Shown: piece after piece, positions 43,380-52,049 of the stretch | Position numbering within the stretch: position 1 is the stretch's first letter | Layout of the letters: each line of letters starts with the position of its first letter | Assembly: GCA_004293905.1 (NCBI GenBank) | Contig: RDZE01000046.1 | Span: 1-61,814, forward strand | Direction of reading: 5' to 3' | Source of the DNA: Cytophagales bacterium | Lineage (GTDB): Bacteria; Bacteroidota; Bacteroidia; Cytophagales; Microscillaceae | Length of the DNA: 61,814 nt | Made by a program: the position numbers and the translations under genes | Notes under the pieces: generated by a model | The model's database searches: none | Seen by the model: the letters and a program-made list of their open reading frames with translations, nothing else | Told to the model about the DNA's origin: nothing

Positions 43380-44384
43380 ATGACTTCCAACTTTATAGAT
43401 TATGTAAAAATACAATGTCGCTCGGGCAAAGGAGGCGCGGGTTCTGTTCATTTCAGACGTGAAAAATTTGTAGCCAAAGGCGGTCCCGATGGAGGGGACG
43501 GTGGCAGAGGCGGACATATTATTCTCAAAGGTAATGCACAACTTTGGACACTTTTACATTTAAAATACCAAAAACATATATTTGCAGACGATGGAGAAGG
43601 CGGCTCTGGCGCGGGTAGCTCTGGCGCACAAGGCAAAGATGCCATCATAGAAGTACCTATAGGCACTATAGCACGTTGGGCAGACAAAGACGACCAACCC
43701 ATTTTTGCGGAGATAACCCATGACAAACAAGAAATTGTTCTTCTTAGCGGAGGACGTGGCGGACTTGGTAACCGAAATTTTAAATCAGCTACCCGACAGG
43801 CTCCTCAATTTGCACAACCCGGCGAGCCTTCTATCACCGAATGGGTTATCTTAGAACTCAAACTCTTGGCTGATGTTGGTTTGGTAGGCTTTCCGAATGC
43901 AGGCAAATCTACACTTCTCTCTGTTGTTTCGGCAGCAAAACCCGAAATAGCAGACTATCCTTTTACTACCTTAGTTCCTAATTTAGGCGTAGTACAATAC
44001 AGAGATTATCAATCCTTTGTAATGGCAGACATTCCAGGGCTTATAGAAGGGGCTGCCGAAGGTAAGGGGCTTGGCATTCGTTTCCTAAGACACATAGAAC
44101 GTAATTCTATCCTTTTGTTCTTACTTTCAGCCGAAAGCGAACACATAGACCAAGACTATAAAACCCTGCTCTATGAGTTAGAAAAATACAACCCTACACT
44201 GTTGCATAAACAAAGATTGATTGCTGTTTCTAAAATGGACATTGTTACTGATGATGCTCACAAAAAAAGACTCATCAAACAACTTCCCAAAGAGATACCC
44301 CACATAATGATTTCTTCTATTACCCAACAAGGGATTTTAGAACTCAAAGACCTCATCATGCAAACTTTACAAAAACAAATATGA
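43380..44384 (+). CDS. obgE: Ribosome-associated GTPase Obg/CgtA
   Basis: A 334-residue GTPase of late 50S ribosome assembly and growth control. The glycine-rich Obg domain covers 1-157 ([35 protein letters not shown]). The G domain has G1 [10 protein letters not shown]2 YPFTTLVPN and G3 DIPGLIEGA. The C-terminal OCT extension found in some Obg proteins is absent, as is usual for this phylum. It overlaps fhs by four bases (ATGA). Confidence 0.97.
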   Translation: MTSNFIDYVKIQCRSGKGGAGSVHFRREKFVAKGGPDGGDGGRGGHIILKGNAQLWTLLHLKYQKHIFADDGEGGSGAGSSGAQGKDAIIEVPIGTIARWADKDDQPIFAEITHDKQEIVLLSGGRGGLGNRNFKSATRQAPQFAQPGEPSITEWVILELKLLADVGLVGFPNAGKSTLLSVVSAAKPEIADYPFTTLVPNLGVVQYRDYQSFVMADIPGLIEGAAEGKGLGIRFLRHIERNSILLFLLSAESEHIDQDYKTLLYELEKYNPTLLHKQRLIAVSKMDIVTDDAHKKRLIKQLPKEIPHIMISSITQQGILELKDLIMQTLQKQI

Positions 44385-46048
44385 AAACAGATATAGAAAT
44401 ATCACGCGAAACAAAACTGCTTCCTATTCAGGCAATAGCGCAACAAGTGAATATTCCTGAAGAAGAACTCATTCCTTACGGAAAAGTAATTGCAAAAGTT
44501 CCTTACACACTAATTGATGAAGAAAAGATAAAACAAAGCAATCTCATTTTAGTAACAGCTATTACCCCTACCAAAGCAGGTATAGGCAAAACAACTACTT
44601 CCGTAGGTTTGGCTTTGGGCTTGGCTAAAATAGGAAAAAAAGTAATTGTAGCCCTCCGTGAGCCATCTTTGGGTCCTTGTTTTGGAATGAAGGGAGGGGC
44701 TGCTGGTGGAGGATATGCGCAAGTGCTGCCCATGGAAAATATCAATTTGCACTTTACGGGCGATTTTCACGCCATCACCTCCGCGCACAATATGATTGCA
44801 GCTTTGTTAGATAACCATCAATATCAACATCGTAATACTCCCCAACAACTTAGCCAAATCGTTTGGAAAAGGGTATTAGATGTCAATGACCGTGCGCTGA
44901 GAAATGTTATTACAGGTTTAGGCGGAAGTGCCAATGGTATTCCCCAAGAATCAGGCTTCGACATCACGACTGCCTCTGAAATTATGGCGATTGTATGTCT
45001 TTCAAAAGATATAGAAGACCTCCGAAAACGCATAGAAAATATTATTCTGGGCTATACCTCTGATAAAAAAGCCTTCACTGTCAAAGATTTAGGCATTGCA
45101 GGGGCTATTACTGTATTGCTCAAAGATGCCATTCACCCCAATTTGGTACAAACAACCGAAAATACCCCCGCAATAGTACATGGAGGTCCTTTTGCCAATA
45201 TTGCGCATGGTTGCAACTCCATCATTGCTACCAAAATGGCGATGAGTTTTGCCGATTATGTGGTTACAGAAGCAGGTTTTGGTGCGGATTTGGGCGCGGA
45301 AAAATTTTTTAACATCAAATGCCGACAAGCAGGCATACAACCCAAAGCTACGGTGATAGTAGTTACTTCGCAAGCACTCAAAATGCATGGTGGTGTAGCC
45401 GAAAGCGACATCAAACAACCCAATATGAATGGCTTGAAAAAAGGATTGGCAAATTTGCAAAAGCACATTCAAAATATGCAATCTTTTGGACAGTCTGTAG
45501 TAATCGCATTCAACCAATACCATTTCGATACAGAAGAAGAAATGCAGTTTTTGCGAGAATGGGCAGCCACACAAAAAGCAGTTTTTGCTATCAACAATTC
45601 ATTTTTAAAAGGAGGCGAGGGTGCCATGGAGTTAGCCAATGCAGTAGTGGAAGTCATCAATAAAAATCCTTCTGGCGCACTACAATTCACTTATGCCGAT
45701 GAAGACGGAATCACGACAAAAGTAGAAAAAATAGCACAAAAAATCTATGGTGCCAATGGAGTAATGTGGGAAAGCAAAGCACTCAAAAGCGCACAAAAAA
45801 TAGAAGCACTTTCTTTGCAACATCTTCCTATTTGCATAGCCAAAACCCAATATTCATTTTCCGATGACCCTACTCAATGGGGAGTTGCTCAAAATTTCCA
45901 TATTCGCATCGAAGACCTCATTGTCAATGCAGGGGCAGGTTTTATTGTAGCCATTGCAGGACAGATTATGCGCATGCCCGGCTTACCCAAACAGCCTCAA
46001 GCACTATCTATTGATATTGTCAATGGTTTGGTAGAAGGGCTGAGTTAG
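44381..46048 (+). CDS. fhs: Formate--tetrahydrofolate ligase
   Basis: A 555-residue ATP-dependent enzyme making 10-formyl-tetrahydrofolate from formate, feeding purine synthesis and one-carbon metabolism. The P-loop [17 protein letters not shown] is near residues 63-79; family blocks [34 protein letters not shown] and [14 protein letters not shown] follow. A Glu of the usual AGEGKTT loop is Ile here, a mild change. All other core regions appear complete. It is translationally coupled to obgE. Confidence 0.96.
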   Translation: MKTDIEISRETKLLPIQAIAQQVNIPEEELIPYGKVIAKVPYTLIDEEKIKQSNLILVTAITPTKAGIGKTTTSVGLALGLAKIGKKVIVALREPSLGPCFGMKGGAAGGGYAQVLPMENINLHFTGDFHAITSAHNMIAALLDNHQYQHRNTPQQLSQIVWKRVLDVNDRALRNVITGLGGSANGIPQESGFDITTASEIMAIVCLSKDIEDLRKRIENIILGYTSDKKAFTVKDLGIAGAITVLLKDAIHPNLVQTTENTPAIVHGGPFANIAHGCNSIIATKMAMSFADYVVTEAGFGADLGAEKFFNIKCRQAGIQPKATVIVVTSQALKMHGGVAESDIKQPNMNGLKKGLANLQKHIQNMQSFGQSVVIAFNQYHFDTEEEMQFLREWAATQKAVFAINNSFLKGGEGAMELANAVVEVINKNPSGALQFTYADEDGITTKVEKIAQKIYGANGVMWESKALKSAQKIEALSLQHLPICIAKTQYSFSDDPTQWGVAQNFHIRIEDLIVNAGAGFIVAIAGQIMRMPGLPKQPQALSIDIVNGLVEGLS

Positions 46049-46050
46049 TA

Positions 46051-47061
46051 TTAGGAACGATAACCCAATAAACGAAGAAACCAACGAAGACTATACGGAA
46101 TTTTGACCGATTTTACTGTATAATATCCTATAGTCTTCCCTAAATAACCCATTGTATAAATCATTCCCAAGAGAGGAACACGCCTCCAAAGATAACCTAT
46201 ATACATGCTGAGGGCTTTTCTGATGACGTAGTGCGCTTTAGGGAGTTGCATTGTTGTAAAAGCTGCATTATTCATTTCATAATCTGCTAAAACTGCCGAA
46301 AAATTTATCTCAAACGACATTTTTCTCATGTAGTCATAGGAAAGTCTTTTAGCAGGAATAATATGTTTAAGCGCAAGTTTAGGCTCACAGCCTACTGCAA
46401 AGCCTTGTTTTACGACACTATACACCATTTGCGTATCCCCTGCTGAGGCTAAGCTATTCCCTATTCTATCGGTTGTTTGATAGTGCCCTTTTTCGCATTG
46501 CCCAACATACTCTTGCATCAAGGTTTTACGAATTACCATTCCTGTTCCGAAGGGGTGCGCAGAAGATGAGCTTTCTGTATGTGCATAATTAGTAAAGCTA
46601 AGGTGCTTTTCTTGAAAAGTACCTCTATAGTGCCCCTCGTACTTTTTAGAGACAGGAGCTAAAAAATCAACTTCGATAGTGCCCGGTCCCCAAGCACCTA
46701 CAAATTCATAACGGGGTAGTAAATCTTGCAATACTTCCAAATAATCGGCAGAAGGCTCGTTATCATCGTCTATGAGTATTAAAAAATCGCCTTTTGCAGC
46801 ATAGTAGCCTCTCAAACGTGCAGCAGTTAAGCCTTGTTTTTCTTCTTTTATGATTCTTACTGACAGCGATTTAGTGCTATTTTCTTCAATCATTGCTTGA
46901 AGCCAATCGTATTCTGCTATAGCAGGGTTACTGTTATTATCTATTATGAGCCATTCTGCTTGGCACTTGGCAGGCACTTGCAAACTAAGCACTGCCTTTG
47001 CGACTCTTTTAAAAATAACAACATCGGGATTGTAAGCACAGGTAATAATGGAGAAATGCAT
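46051..47061 (-). CDS. Family 2 glycosyltransferase
   Basis: A 336-residue GT-A enzyme. FSIITCAYNPDV opens the fold, LIIDNNSNP is the nucleotide site, and FLILIDDDNEPSADYLEV holds the DxD metal motif (about residue 110). AHPFGTGMVIRKTLM and SLASAGDTQMVYSV are typical later blocks. The C-terminal 60 residues contain a membrane-associated hydrophobic region (YIGYLWRRVPLLGMIY). It ends 2 bases from the convergent fhs stop. It follows another GT2 gene by 4 bases. Confidence 0.9.
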   Translation of the reverse strand: MHFSIITCAYNPDVVIFKRVAKAVLSLQVPAKCQAEWLIIDNNSNPAIAEYDWLQAMIEENSTKSLSVRIIKEEKQGLTAARLRGYYAAKGDFLILIDDDNEPSADYLEVLQDLLPRYEFVGAWGPGTIEVDFLAPVSKKYEGHYRGTFQEKHLSFTNYAHTESSSSAHPFGTGMVIRKTLMQEYVGQCEKGHYQTTDRIGNSLASAGDTQMVYSVVKQGFAVGCEPKLALKHIIPAKRLSYDYMRKMSFEINFSAVLADYEMNNAAFTTMQLPKAHYVIRKALSMYIGYLWRRVPLLGMIYTMGYLGKTIGYYTVKSVKIPYSLRWFLRLLGYRS

Positions 47062-47065
47062 AACA

Positions 47066-48004
47066 TCAGTGAAGGAATGAAATGTGAATAAGTTTTTGAA
47101 TCGTTTTTCTGAATCCTAAAATTGCTAAAAATAAATACAGGTATGGGCGAATTTTTTGGTGTAAGCGAGCCGTTTTCCATAAATGCCCTACAGCATTGGG
47201 CTTTTTGTGCTGTATTTCTTCCAATGCGATATGAACGAGCATTTCTTTGTTTTTGCTCATTAAATCATTATTCAAAGTATACAAAGCAGGTATCTGGCAA
47301 TATTGTTGAAATAATTTTCTCATCAGGTAAATATTATACATTTGTTGCCAATGTTTTTGAGTAGTGCTGTTAGCGTGTCGCCTTACTTTTACCATTGCTT
47401 CAGGCTCATAAGCAAATCTACTCCCATTGTTTGTAATTCTCAACCAATATTCCCAATCTTCTGCTCCTATCAACTGCTCTTCTAATTTACCATTTTTCTC
47501 ATAAATACTTTTGCGCATTAACACTGTATGTATCAACGGACAAACCCTCACAAATTCAAGCAACTCCTCTCCTACTCCACCGCAGGTAGGCAGTTGTTTT
47601 TCCTCCTCGAGTTCGTTGGTAGCATCGTCCCAAAAACGCCATGCGCCACCATATACCACATCTGCTGAAGGGTTTTTCTGTAAAAAATCTACTTGTTTCG
47701 CAAGTTTATCAGGCATTAAAGCATCGTCAGCATCTAAAAACTGAATGAATGCGCCACTGCTTTGTGCTATTCCGTAATTACGTGCTTGGTTTACAGTACT
47801 TTTTTTGCGATAGAAATACTTAAATCTTGCATCTTTTTCTGTAAAATATTGCACTACATTTTGGGTATTGTCAGTAGAGCCATCATCTACAATCATGCAT
47901 TCCCAATTTGTGTAAATTTGTTTTTGTACGCTCTGTAATGCCTCTGTGATAAAATGTCCGTAATTGTGAGTAGCTACAATAACACTTACTTTTGTATTCT
48001 CCAT
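47066..48004 (-). CDS. Family 2 glycosyltransferase
   Basis: A 312-residue GT-A enzyme. KVSVIVATHNYGHFITEALQS and VDDGSTDNTQ form the nucleotide site; FIQFLDADDALMPDKL is the DxD motif near residue 93. EDWEYWLRI is the usual acceptor-side motif. It sits between ubiE and a second GT2 gene with 3-4-base gaps. The glycosyltransferase pair may be transcribed from the ubiE promoter, although the functions look unrelated. Confidence 0.92.
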   Translation of the reverse strand: MENTKVSVIVATHNYGHFITEALQSVQKQIYTNWECMIVDDGSTDNTQNVVQYFTEKDARFKYFYRKKSTVNQARNYGIAQSSGAFIQFLDADDALMPDKLAKQVDFLQKNPSADVVYGGAWRFWDDATNELEEEKQLPTCGGVGEELLEFVRVCPLIHTVLMRKSIYEKNGKLEEQLIGAEDWEYWLRITNNGSRFAYEPEAMVKVRRHANSTTQKHWQQMYNIYLMRKLFQQYCQIPALYTLNNDLMSKNKEMLVHIALEEIQHKKPNAVGHLWKTARLHQKIRPYLYLFLAILGFRKTIQKLIHISFLH

Positions 48005-48007
48005 TCT

Positions 48008-48721
48008 TTATTTTTCAGCCATATACACACTCACCACGCCCAAAGTCATTGTTTTGATTTGTACTGCCCCAAAACCCGCTTTTTGCAACATTTCGCCAAA
48101 AGCCTTTCCATCAGGAAATTGCTGTACTGATTCGGGCAAATAAGTATACGCCTCTTTGTCGCGTGAGAAAATACGCCCAATGAGCGGTAAAATAAAAGAA
48201 AAATAAAAGTTATAAAGTTGTTTGAAAGGAAATAAACGGGGTTTTGAAAATTCAAGCACCAAAATAGTACCTTTATCTTTGAGCACCCTTCTTATCTCTG
48301 AAAGCCCTTTAATAGGATTCTCAAAATTGCGCACCCCAAAAGCTACCATTGCCGCATCAAAAGTGTTTTCCTGAAAGTTAATCTGTTCAGAATCACCACT
48401 ATAGAGCGTAATTTTATCTTTAAGTTGTTTTTTTTCTATTTTCTGCCTCCCAATTTCAAGCATTTTCTCCGAAATATCAATCCCAATAGTAGTATGCGCA
48501 GGCAACACCTTTTGCGCCATCAGTGCCAAATCAGCCGTACCCGTAGCAACATCTAAAATATAAGTAGGATTTTTTTGTCGAAGCCAAGCAAGCGCACGCC
48601 TACGCCAATAAATGTCAATACCCAAACTTAGGAAGTGATTTAAGAAATCATAACTTCGGGCTATTCTGTCAAACATGCGCGCTACACGCTCTTTTTTTGA
48701 ATTATTTTCAATTTTATTCAT
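48008..48721 (-). CDS. ubiE: Demethylmenaquinone methyltransferase (UbiE/MenG)
   Basis: A 237-residue class I methyltransferase performing the final C-methylation of menaquinone. Markers: VARMFDRIARSYDFLNHFLSLG at the N-terminus, motif I ILDVATGTADLAL, and FGVRNFENPIKGLSEIRRVLK, all diagnostic of UbiE. As menaquinone is the normal quinone of Bacteroidota, the MenG role is the relevant one. A minus-strand TATCTTTG -7 box (48781-48788) lies 60 bases upstream. Confidence 0.96.
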   Translation of the reverse strand: MNKIENNSKKERVARMFDRIARSYDFLNHFLSLGIDIYWRRRALAWLRQKNPTYILDVATGTADLALMAQKVLPAHTTIGIDISEKMLEIGRQKIEKKQLKDKITLYSGDSEQINFQENTFDAAMVAFGVRNFENPIKGLSEIRRVLKDKGTILVLEFSKPRLFPFKQLYNFYFSFILPLIGRIFSRDKEAYTYLPESVQQFPDGKAFGEMLQKAGFGAVQIKTMTLGVVSVYMAEK

Positions 48722-48780
48722 TTTTTAAAATAGTTTTGCAAAAAAATATCTTTTTGAGAATAATTTTTGATTATTTTTCA

Positions 48781-48810
48781 CAAAGATAAGAGTAAGTTTT
48801 ATTAACTTTG
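48781..48810. promoter_or_regulatory. Divergent -7 elements between ubiE and the GTPase operon
   Basis: Minus strand: TATCTTTG (48788-48781) facing ubiE. Plus strand: TAACTTTG (48803-48810), 20 bases before the first ATG of the GTPase cassette. Both are full matches to TAnnTTTG. Neither has a TTTG box at the ideal 19-21-base distance, so strength is uncertain. Confidence 0.45.
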
Positions 48811-48829
48811 TAAAAAACAAGTAAAGATT

Positions 48830-49495
48830 ATGAACGAAAACGAACAAGAAAACGCCGCTTCATCTAACCCAGAAAACTCCGAAAATAAGATTAATGTTTT
48901 CAGAGAACTCATCATGGGACCCGAAAAGAAAGAAATGGAAGCCCAAATCAAAGGTATGCGCGATTTGTTCATTTCTCTATTGAACGAAAACAAAAAGGAA
49001 TACGAGTTGCAAATCAACGACATCAAACGTATATTCACCAATGTTTTAGAAGAAAATAGAAAAGATTTTCAGTTGCAAGTACAAAGCCTACAAACTACTT
49101 TGCCCCAAATTTTAGGCAATAGCCTCCGCCAAAGGGGTTCTGAAGAGCATCTTTATCTTACCGATTTAGACCAAAAATCTATTCAAGGCAGCTACACACG
49201 TGTAGAAGCCATTGAGGAAATTGTAGTAGGTAGTGATATTCGTACCATTCTCGAACAAGTAGACCTACTTCAAAAAGAAGTAAACGGACGTATGGACGAA
49301 GGCAAAAAACAACTCCAACAACTTACAAATACCATTGGAGAGGAGCTCAAAAAAGCAGAACAACGCATAGCAAACAAACTGCAAGAACTGACACAATGGT
49401 CTAATGATAAAATAAAACAGTTGGATAAAAAGCAGTCAGAAAAAATCAGAGCCGCCGCTTTACTCAAAGAAATGGCAGAAAAAATCAAAATCTAA
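48830..49495 (+). CDS. Coiled-coil protein, first gene of a GTPase signalling operon
   Basis: A 221-residue cytoplasmic protein with no signal peptide or membrane segment. An acidic N-terminus leads to VFRELIMGPEKKEMEAQIKG, which recalls the LLxGPE-type start of the long N-terminal region in certain OmpA-domain proteins of other phyla (from memory, unverified). Two similar 24-residue helical units follow (FISLLNENKKEYELQI and FTNVLEENRKDFQLQV). The second half (about 150-215) is a long coiled coil. It is followed 21 bases later by a second coiled-coil gene, then a Ras-like GTPase and a PP2C phosphatase. A scaffold or GTPase-regulator role is inferred. Confidence 0.75.
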   Translation: MNENEQENAASSNPENSENKINVFRELIMGPEKKEMEAQIKGMRDLFISLLNENKKEYELQINDIKRIFTNVLEENRKDFQLQVQSLQTTLPQILGNSLRQRGSEEHLYLTDLDQKSIQGSYTRVEAIEEIVVGSDIRTILEQVDLLQKEVNGRMDEGKKQLQQLTNTIGEELKKAEQRIANKLQELTQWSNDKIKQLDKKQSEKIRAAALLKEMAEKIKI

Positions 49496-49516
49496 CTATT
49501 CTTTTAAGGCAAGCCC

Positions 49517-50359
49517 ATGAATCAGGAAGACGAAATTATCAAGCAACTGAAAAGTATTCTTATGGAAGATGAGCTCAAAAAGCAAGAAGAGCTCATGCGC
49601 CAAATAGAACTGTTGAAAACACAACTCAACAAAAACCAAAACGAATTGCGTGATAATTTAGCAGAACTTACCCAACCTGTTATCTCTAAAACAGTGCAGA
49701 ACGAAATACGTCAATCGCAGGATACCCTCGTAGATGCATTGCAGCCACTCATGGGCAAAATGGTGCGTAAATCTATTCAAGATGAATTTGCAAAACTCAC
49801 TGAACGCATAGATGGCGAAATAGACAAAACTTTTTCTTGGAACAACATCAAACAAATGTTTATTTCATTTTGGGAAGGAGTCAAAAAAGGTGATTTAGTG
49901 CTGAAAAATATCAATCAAATGTCCGTAGAAGAAGTCTACGTCATAGAACAAGATTCGGGGCTCATCATCGCTACCTATTCCAAAGGAAATATCATAGACC
50001 AAGACCTCATTGCGAGTATGCTCACCGCCATTAAAAGTTTCATAGAAGACGCTTTCAAACAAAAAACAGGGCACTTAGATAGCATAGAGTACGACAATTT
50101 TAGAATTATACTACAGAACTACACCAAGTACTACGTAGCCATAGTCGCTTCTGGCACGGTAAGTGCAACTTCCAAAGATTTAATCATAGAAAAAGTGATC
50201 GATTTTGCGCAGCGGCATTTGAGCCAATCAGAAAGACCCTCAGAAGACCGACTAAACACATATCTTGCAAAATATTTCGAAAATTTTGACAGTAACATAA
50301 ATATAGATGCAACAAGTAAACAAAAAAGTAATTTTGATTGGAAATTTTGGCGTTGGTAA
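49517..50359 (+). CDS. Coiled-coil protein with roadblock-like domain, GTPase partner candidate
   Basis: A 280-residue soluble protein. Residues 1-60 are coiled coil. Residues about 60-120 contain ALQPLMGKMVRKSIQDEF and FSWNNIKQMFISF, resembling the conserved middle of large OmpA-domain proteins I remember from proteobacteria and cyanobacteria. Residues about 130-245 look like a roadblock/LC7 fold: VEEVYVIEQDSGLIIATYS, a helix (DLIASMLTAIKSFIEDAF), then a strand pair. Roadblock proteins such as MglB regulate Ras-like GTPases, and such a GTPase is the next gene. The C-terminus ends FDWKFWRW, encoded in a 53-base overlap with that GTPase. Confidence 0.75.
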   Translation: MNQEDEIIKQLKSILMEDELKKQEELMRQIELLKTQLNKNQNELRDNLAELTQPVISKTVQNEIRQSQDTLVDALQPLMGKMVRKSIQDEFAKLTERIDGEIDKTFSWNNIKQMFISFWEGVKKGDLVLKNINQMSVEEVYVIEQDSGLIIATYSKGNIIDQDLIASMLTAIKSFIEDAFKQKTGHLDSIEYDNFRIILQNYTKYYVAIVASGTVSATSKDLIIEKVIDFAQRHLSQSERPSEDRLNTYLAKYFENFDSNINIDATSKQKSNFDWKFWRW

Positions 50360-50798
50360 GACTTCTTTAGTACGCAGATTTGTACATCAAAAATTTTCAG
50401 ATGAATACCTCACTACCTTAGGTGTAAAGATAGACAAAAAACTCGTAGAATTGAACGAAACCAGCGTTAATATGCTCATCTGGGACGTTGCAGGTGAGGT
50501 TTCTCAAACCAAAGTGCCTACTTCTTACTATTTAGGCGCGCACGGTATAATCTATGTTTTTGATAGTACACGCCCCTCTACTTTCCAAAATGTAACCGAT
50601 GACTTGGAGTATGTCCAAAAATTACTCCCAAAAGCTCCTGTTTGTTTGGTGGGCAATAAAAAAGATTTAGTCCCCGAAGAAGACCTTAATAAAATAGGCG
50701 AACAACTGCAAAGAGAAGTAGATTTCTTCACAAGTGCACTCACAGGCGAAAATGTAGAAAAAATGTTCCATTACATAGCACTCAAAATGATAGAGTAA
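50307..50798 (+). CDS. Ras/Rab-like small GTPase
   Basis: A 163-residue single-domain GTPase. G1 GNFGVGKT (residues 12-19), G2 threonine in TTLGVKID (36-37), G3 WDVAGE (Asp60, Gly63), G4 NKKD (117-120) and G5 TSAL (142-145). Layout and length match Rab/Ras rather than the bacterial MglA group, which has a longer and altered G3 region. The catalytic Gln of eukaryotic Rab (WDTAGQ) is Glu64 here, which suggests slow intrinsic hydrolysis and dependence on a partner. The gene starts inside the preceding gene and its stop overlaps the phosphatase ATG by one base, so expression should be tightly coupled. Confidence 0.92.
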   Translation: MQQVNKKVILIGNFGVGKTSLVRRFVHQKFSDEYLTTLGVKIDKKLVELNETSVNMLIWDVAGEVSQTKVPTSYYLGAHGIIYVFDSTRPSTFQNVTDDLEYVQKLLPKAPVCLVGNKKDLVPEEDLNKIGEQLQREVDFFTSALTGENVEKMFHYIALKMIE

Positions 50799-52042
50799 TG
50801 AATAAAAAAGAAAATCCAAAAGGGCTATTAGCTGCGCATATTAATCACTTCAAACCTCGCTTTCAGTATGTATTGTTAGACGATGAGGGATATGTAGTCG
50901 AAAGCTCTGACGCTATAGTAAAATTATCTGAACTCGAAAACGAATCTGTTTTCGATTTAGTACCCTTTTTGGAAAGTCTTAAAGATACATTGCAGTTCTT
51001 GGAAATTTCCGATGAGCCACTTTGGTTTCCCAGATTAGAATTTCCTGTTTTAGATGCCGAAGGAGTATTCGATTTTTCTTTTCGCCGCTTCAAACCCAAT
51101 GAAAGCGAACAATCTTACATTGTTTGGTGCATAGAAGACAATACCAAACATTATGACTATCTCTTTCAGGTACAACAAGAAAGAAATGACTCTATGATTT
51201 CGCGCGAATGGCTCGATATCAAAAATAGGCAAATCATTGCACTCAATGAAGAAATCAATCGTAAGAACCAAGAAATTACAGATAGTATTCTCTATGCTAA
51301 AAGAATTCAGGAGGCACTACTCCCCCCTGAAAAAAACCTACAGACACGTCTCAAAGATTCTTTTATACTTTACAAGGCAAAAGACATCGTTTCAGGTGAT
51401 TTTTATTGGCTTTCTGTCAAGCCTGATGTAACCTTAGTAGCAGTAGTTGATTGCACAGGGCACGGTGTGCCGGGTGCTTTTATGTCTGTATTGGGCAATA
51501 CAGCCCTCAACCAAATAGCCAATGTCGAAAACATAACCCAACCCAAACTTATTTTAGAAGCACTGAATAAAGATATTTCTCAACTACTCAATAAATATGT
51601 TTATCAACACCAAGAAGGCTACGAAAAAATAGAAGATGGTATGGACGTAGCTCTTTGTTGTATTCACCATAAAGAGCGTAAAGTAACTTTTGCAGGGGCA
51701 AAAAGAAGCCTTTGTTTGGTACGAAAAGGTGAAATTATGGAATACAAGGGCAATATTTTCCCTATTGGCGGCTTTTTTAAAAATGATGAAAAAGAGTTTA
51801 ATGAACACAGCCTCGATATAGAAAATGATGACATGCTCTATATCTTTTCAGATGGTTATGCTGACCAATTTGGTGGGGCTGATGAGAAAAAATTTATGTC
51901 ATTGCATTTTAAAAAATTATTGCAACGCATCGCACACCTTTCAGCAAAAGAGCAAAAAGACGCACTCGATAAAACCATTGAGGAATGGCGCGGTAATATT
52001 CCTCAGACTGATGATATATTGGTGATAGGTTTAAGATTATAA
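50798..52042 (+). CDS. SpoIIE/RsbU-type PP2C phosphatase with N-terminal sensor domain
   Basis: A 414-residue soluble serine phosphatase. Residues 22-126 form a PAS-like sensor domain (WFPRLEF, FDFSFRRF, VWCIEDNTKHYDYL) shared with the neighbouring histidine kinase. A coiled coil (about 127-170) links it to the PP2C domain (180-414). Metal-binding motifs are IVSGDFYW, VVDCTGHGVPGAFMS, FSDGYADQFGG and QTDDILVIG. Such enzymes dephosphorylate STAS antagonists in partner switching. An antagonist-kinase pair is encoded 18 kb away (32.1-32.8 kb). As last gene of the operon it is probably controlled by the GTPase or its sensor domain. Confidence 0.92.
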   Translation: MNKKENPKGLLAAHINHFKPRFQYVLLDDEGYVVESSDAIVKLSELENESVFDLVPFLESLKDTLQFLEISDEPLWFPRLEFPVLDAEGVFDFSFRRFKPNESEQSYIVWCIEDNTKHYDYLFQVQQERNDSMISREWLDIKNRQIIALNEEINRKNQEITDSILYAKRIQEALLPPEKNLQTRLKDSFILYKAKDIVSGDFYWLSVKPDVTLVAVVDCTGHGVPGAFMSVLGNTALNQIANVENITQPKLILEALNKDISQLLNKYVYQHQEGYEKIEDGMDVALCCIHHKERKVTFAGAKRSLCLVRKGEIMEYKGNIFPIGGFFKNDEKEFNEHSLDIENDDMLYIFSDGYADQFGGADEKKFMSLHFKKLLQRIAHLSAKEQKDALDKTIEEWRGNIPQTDDILVIGLRL

Positions 52043-52049
52043 AATGCTT

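Noticed and set aside
45089..45574. 161-codon minus-strand ORF
   Set aside because: Antisense to fhs, whose frame is clearly coding with conserved motifs.
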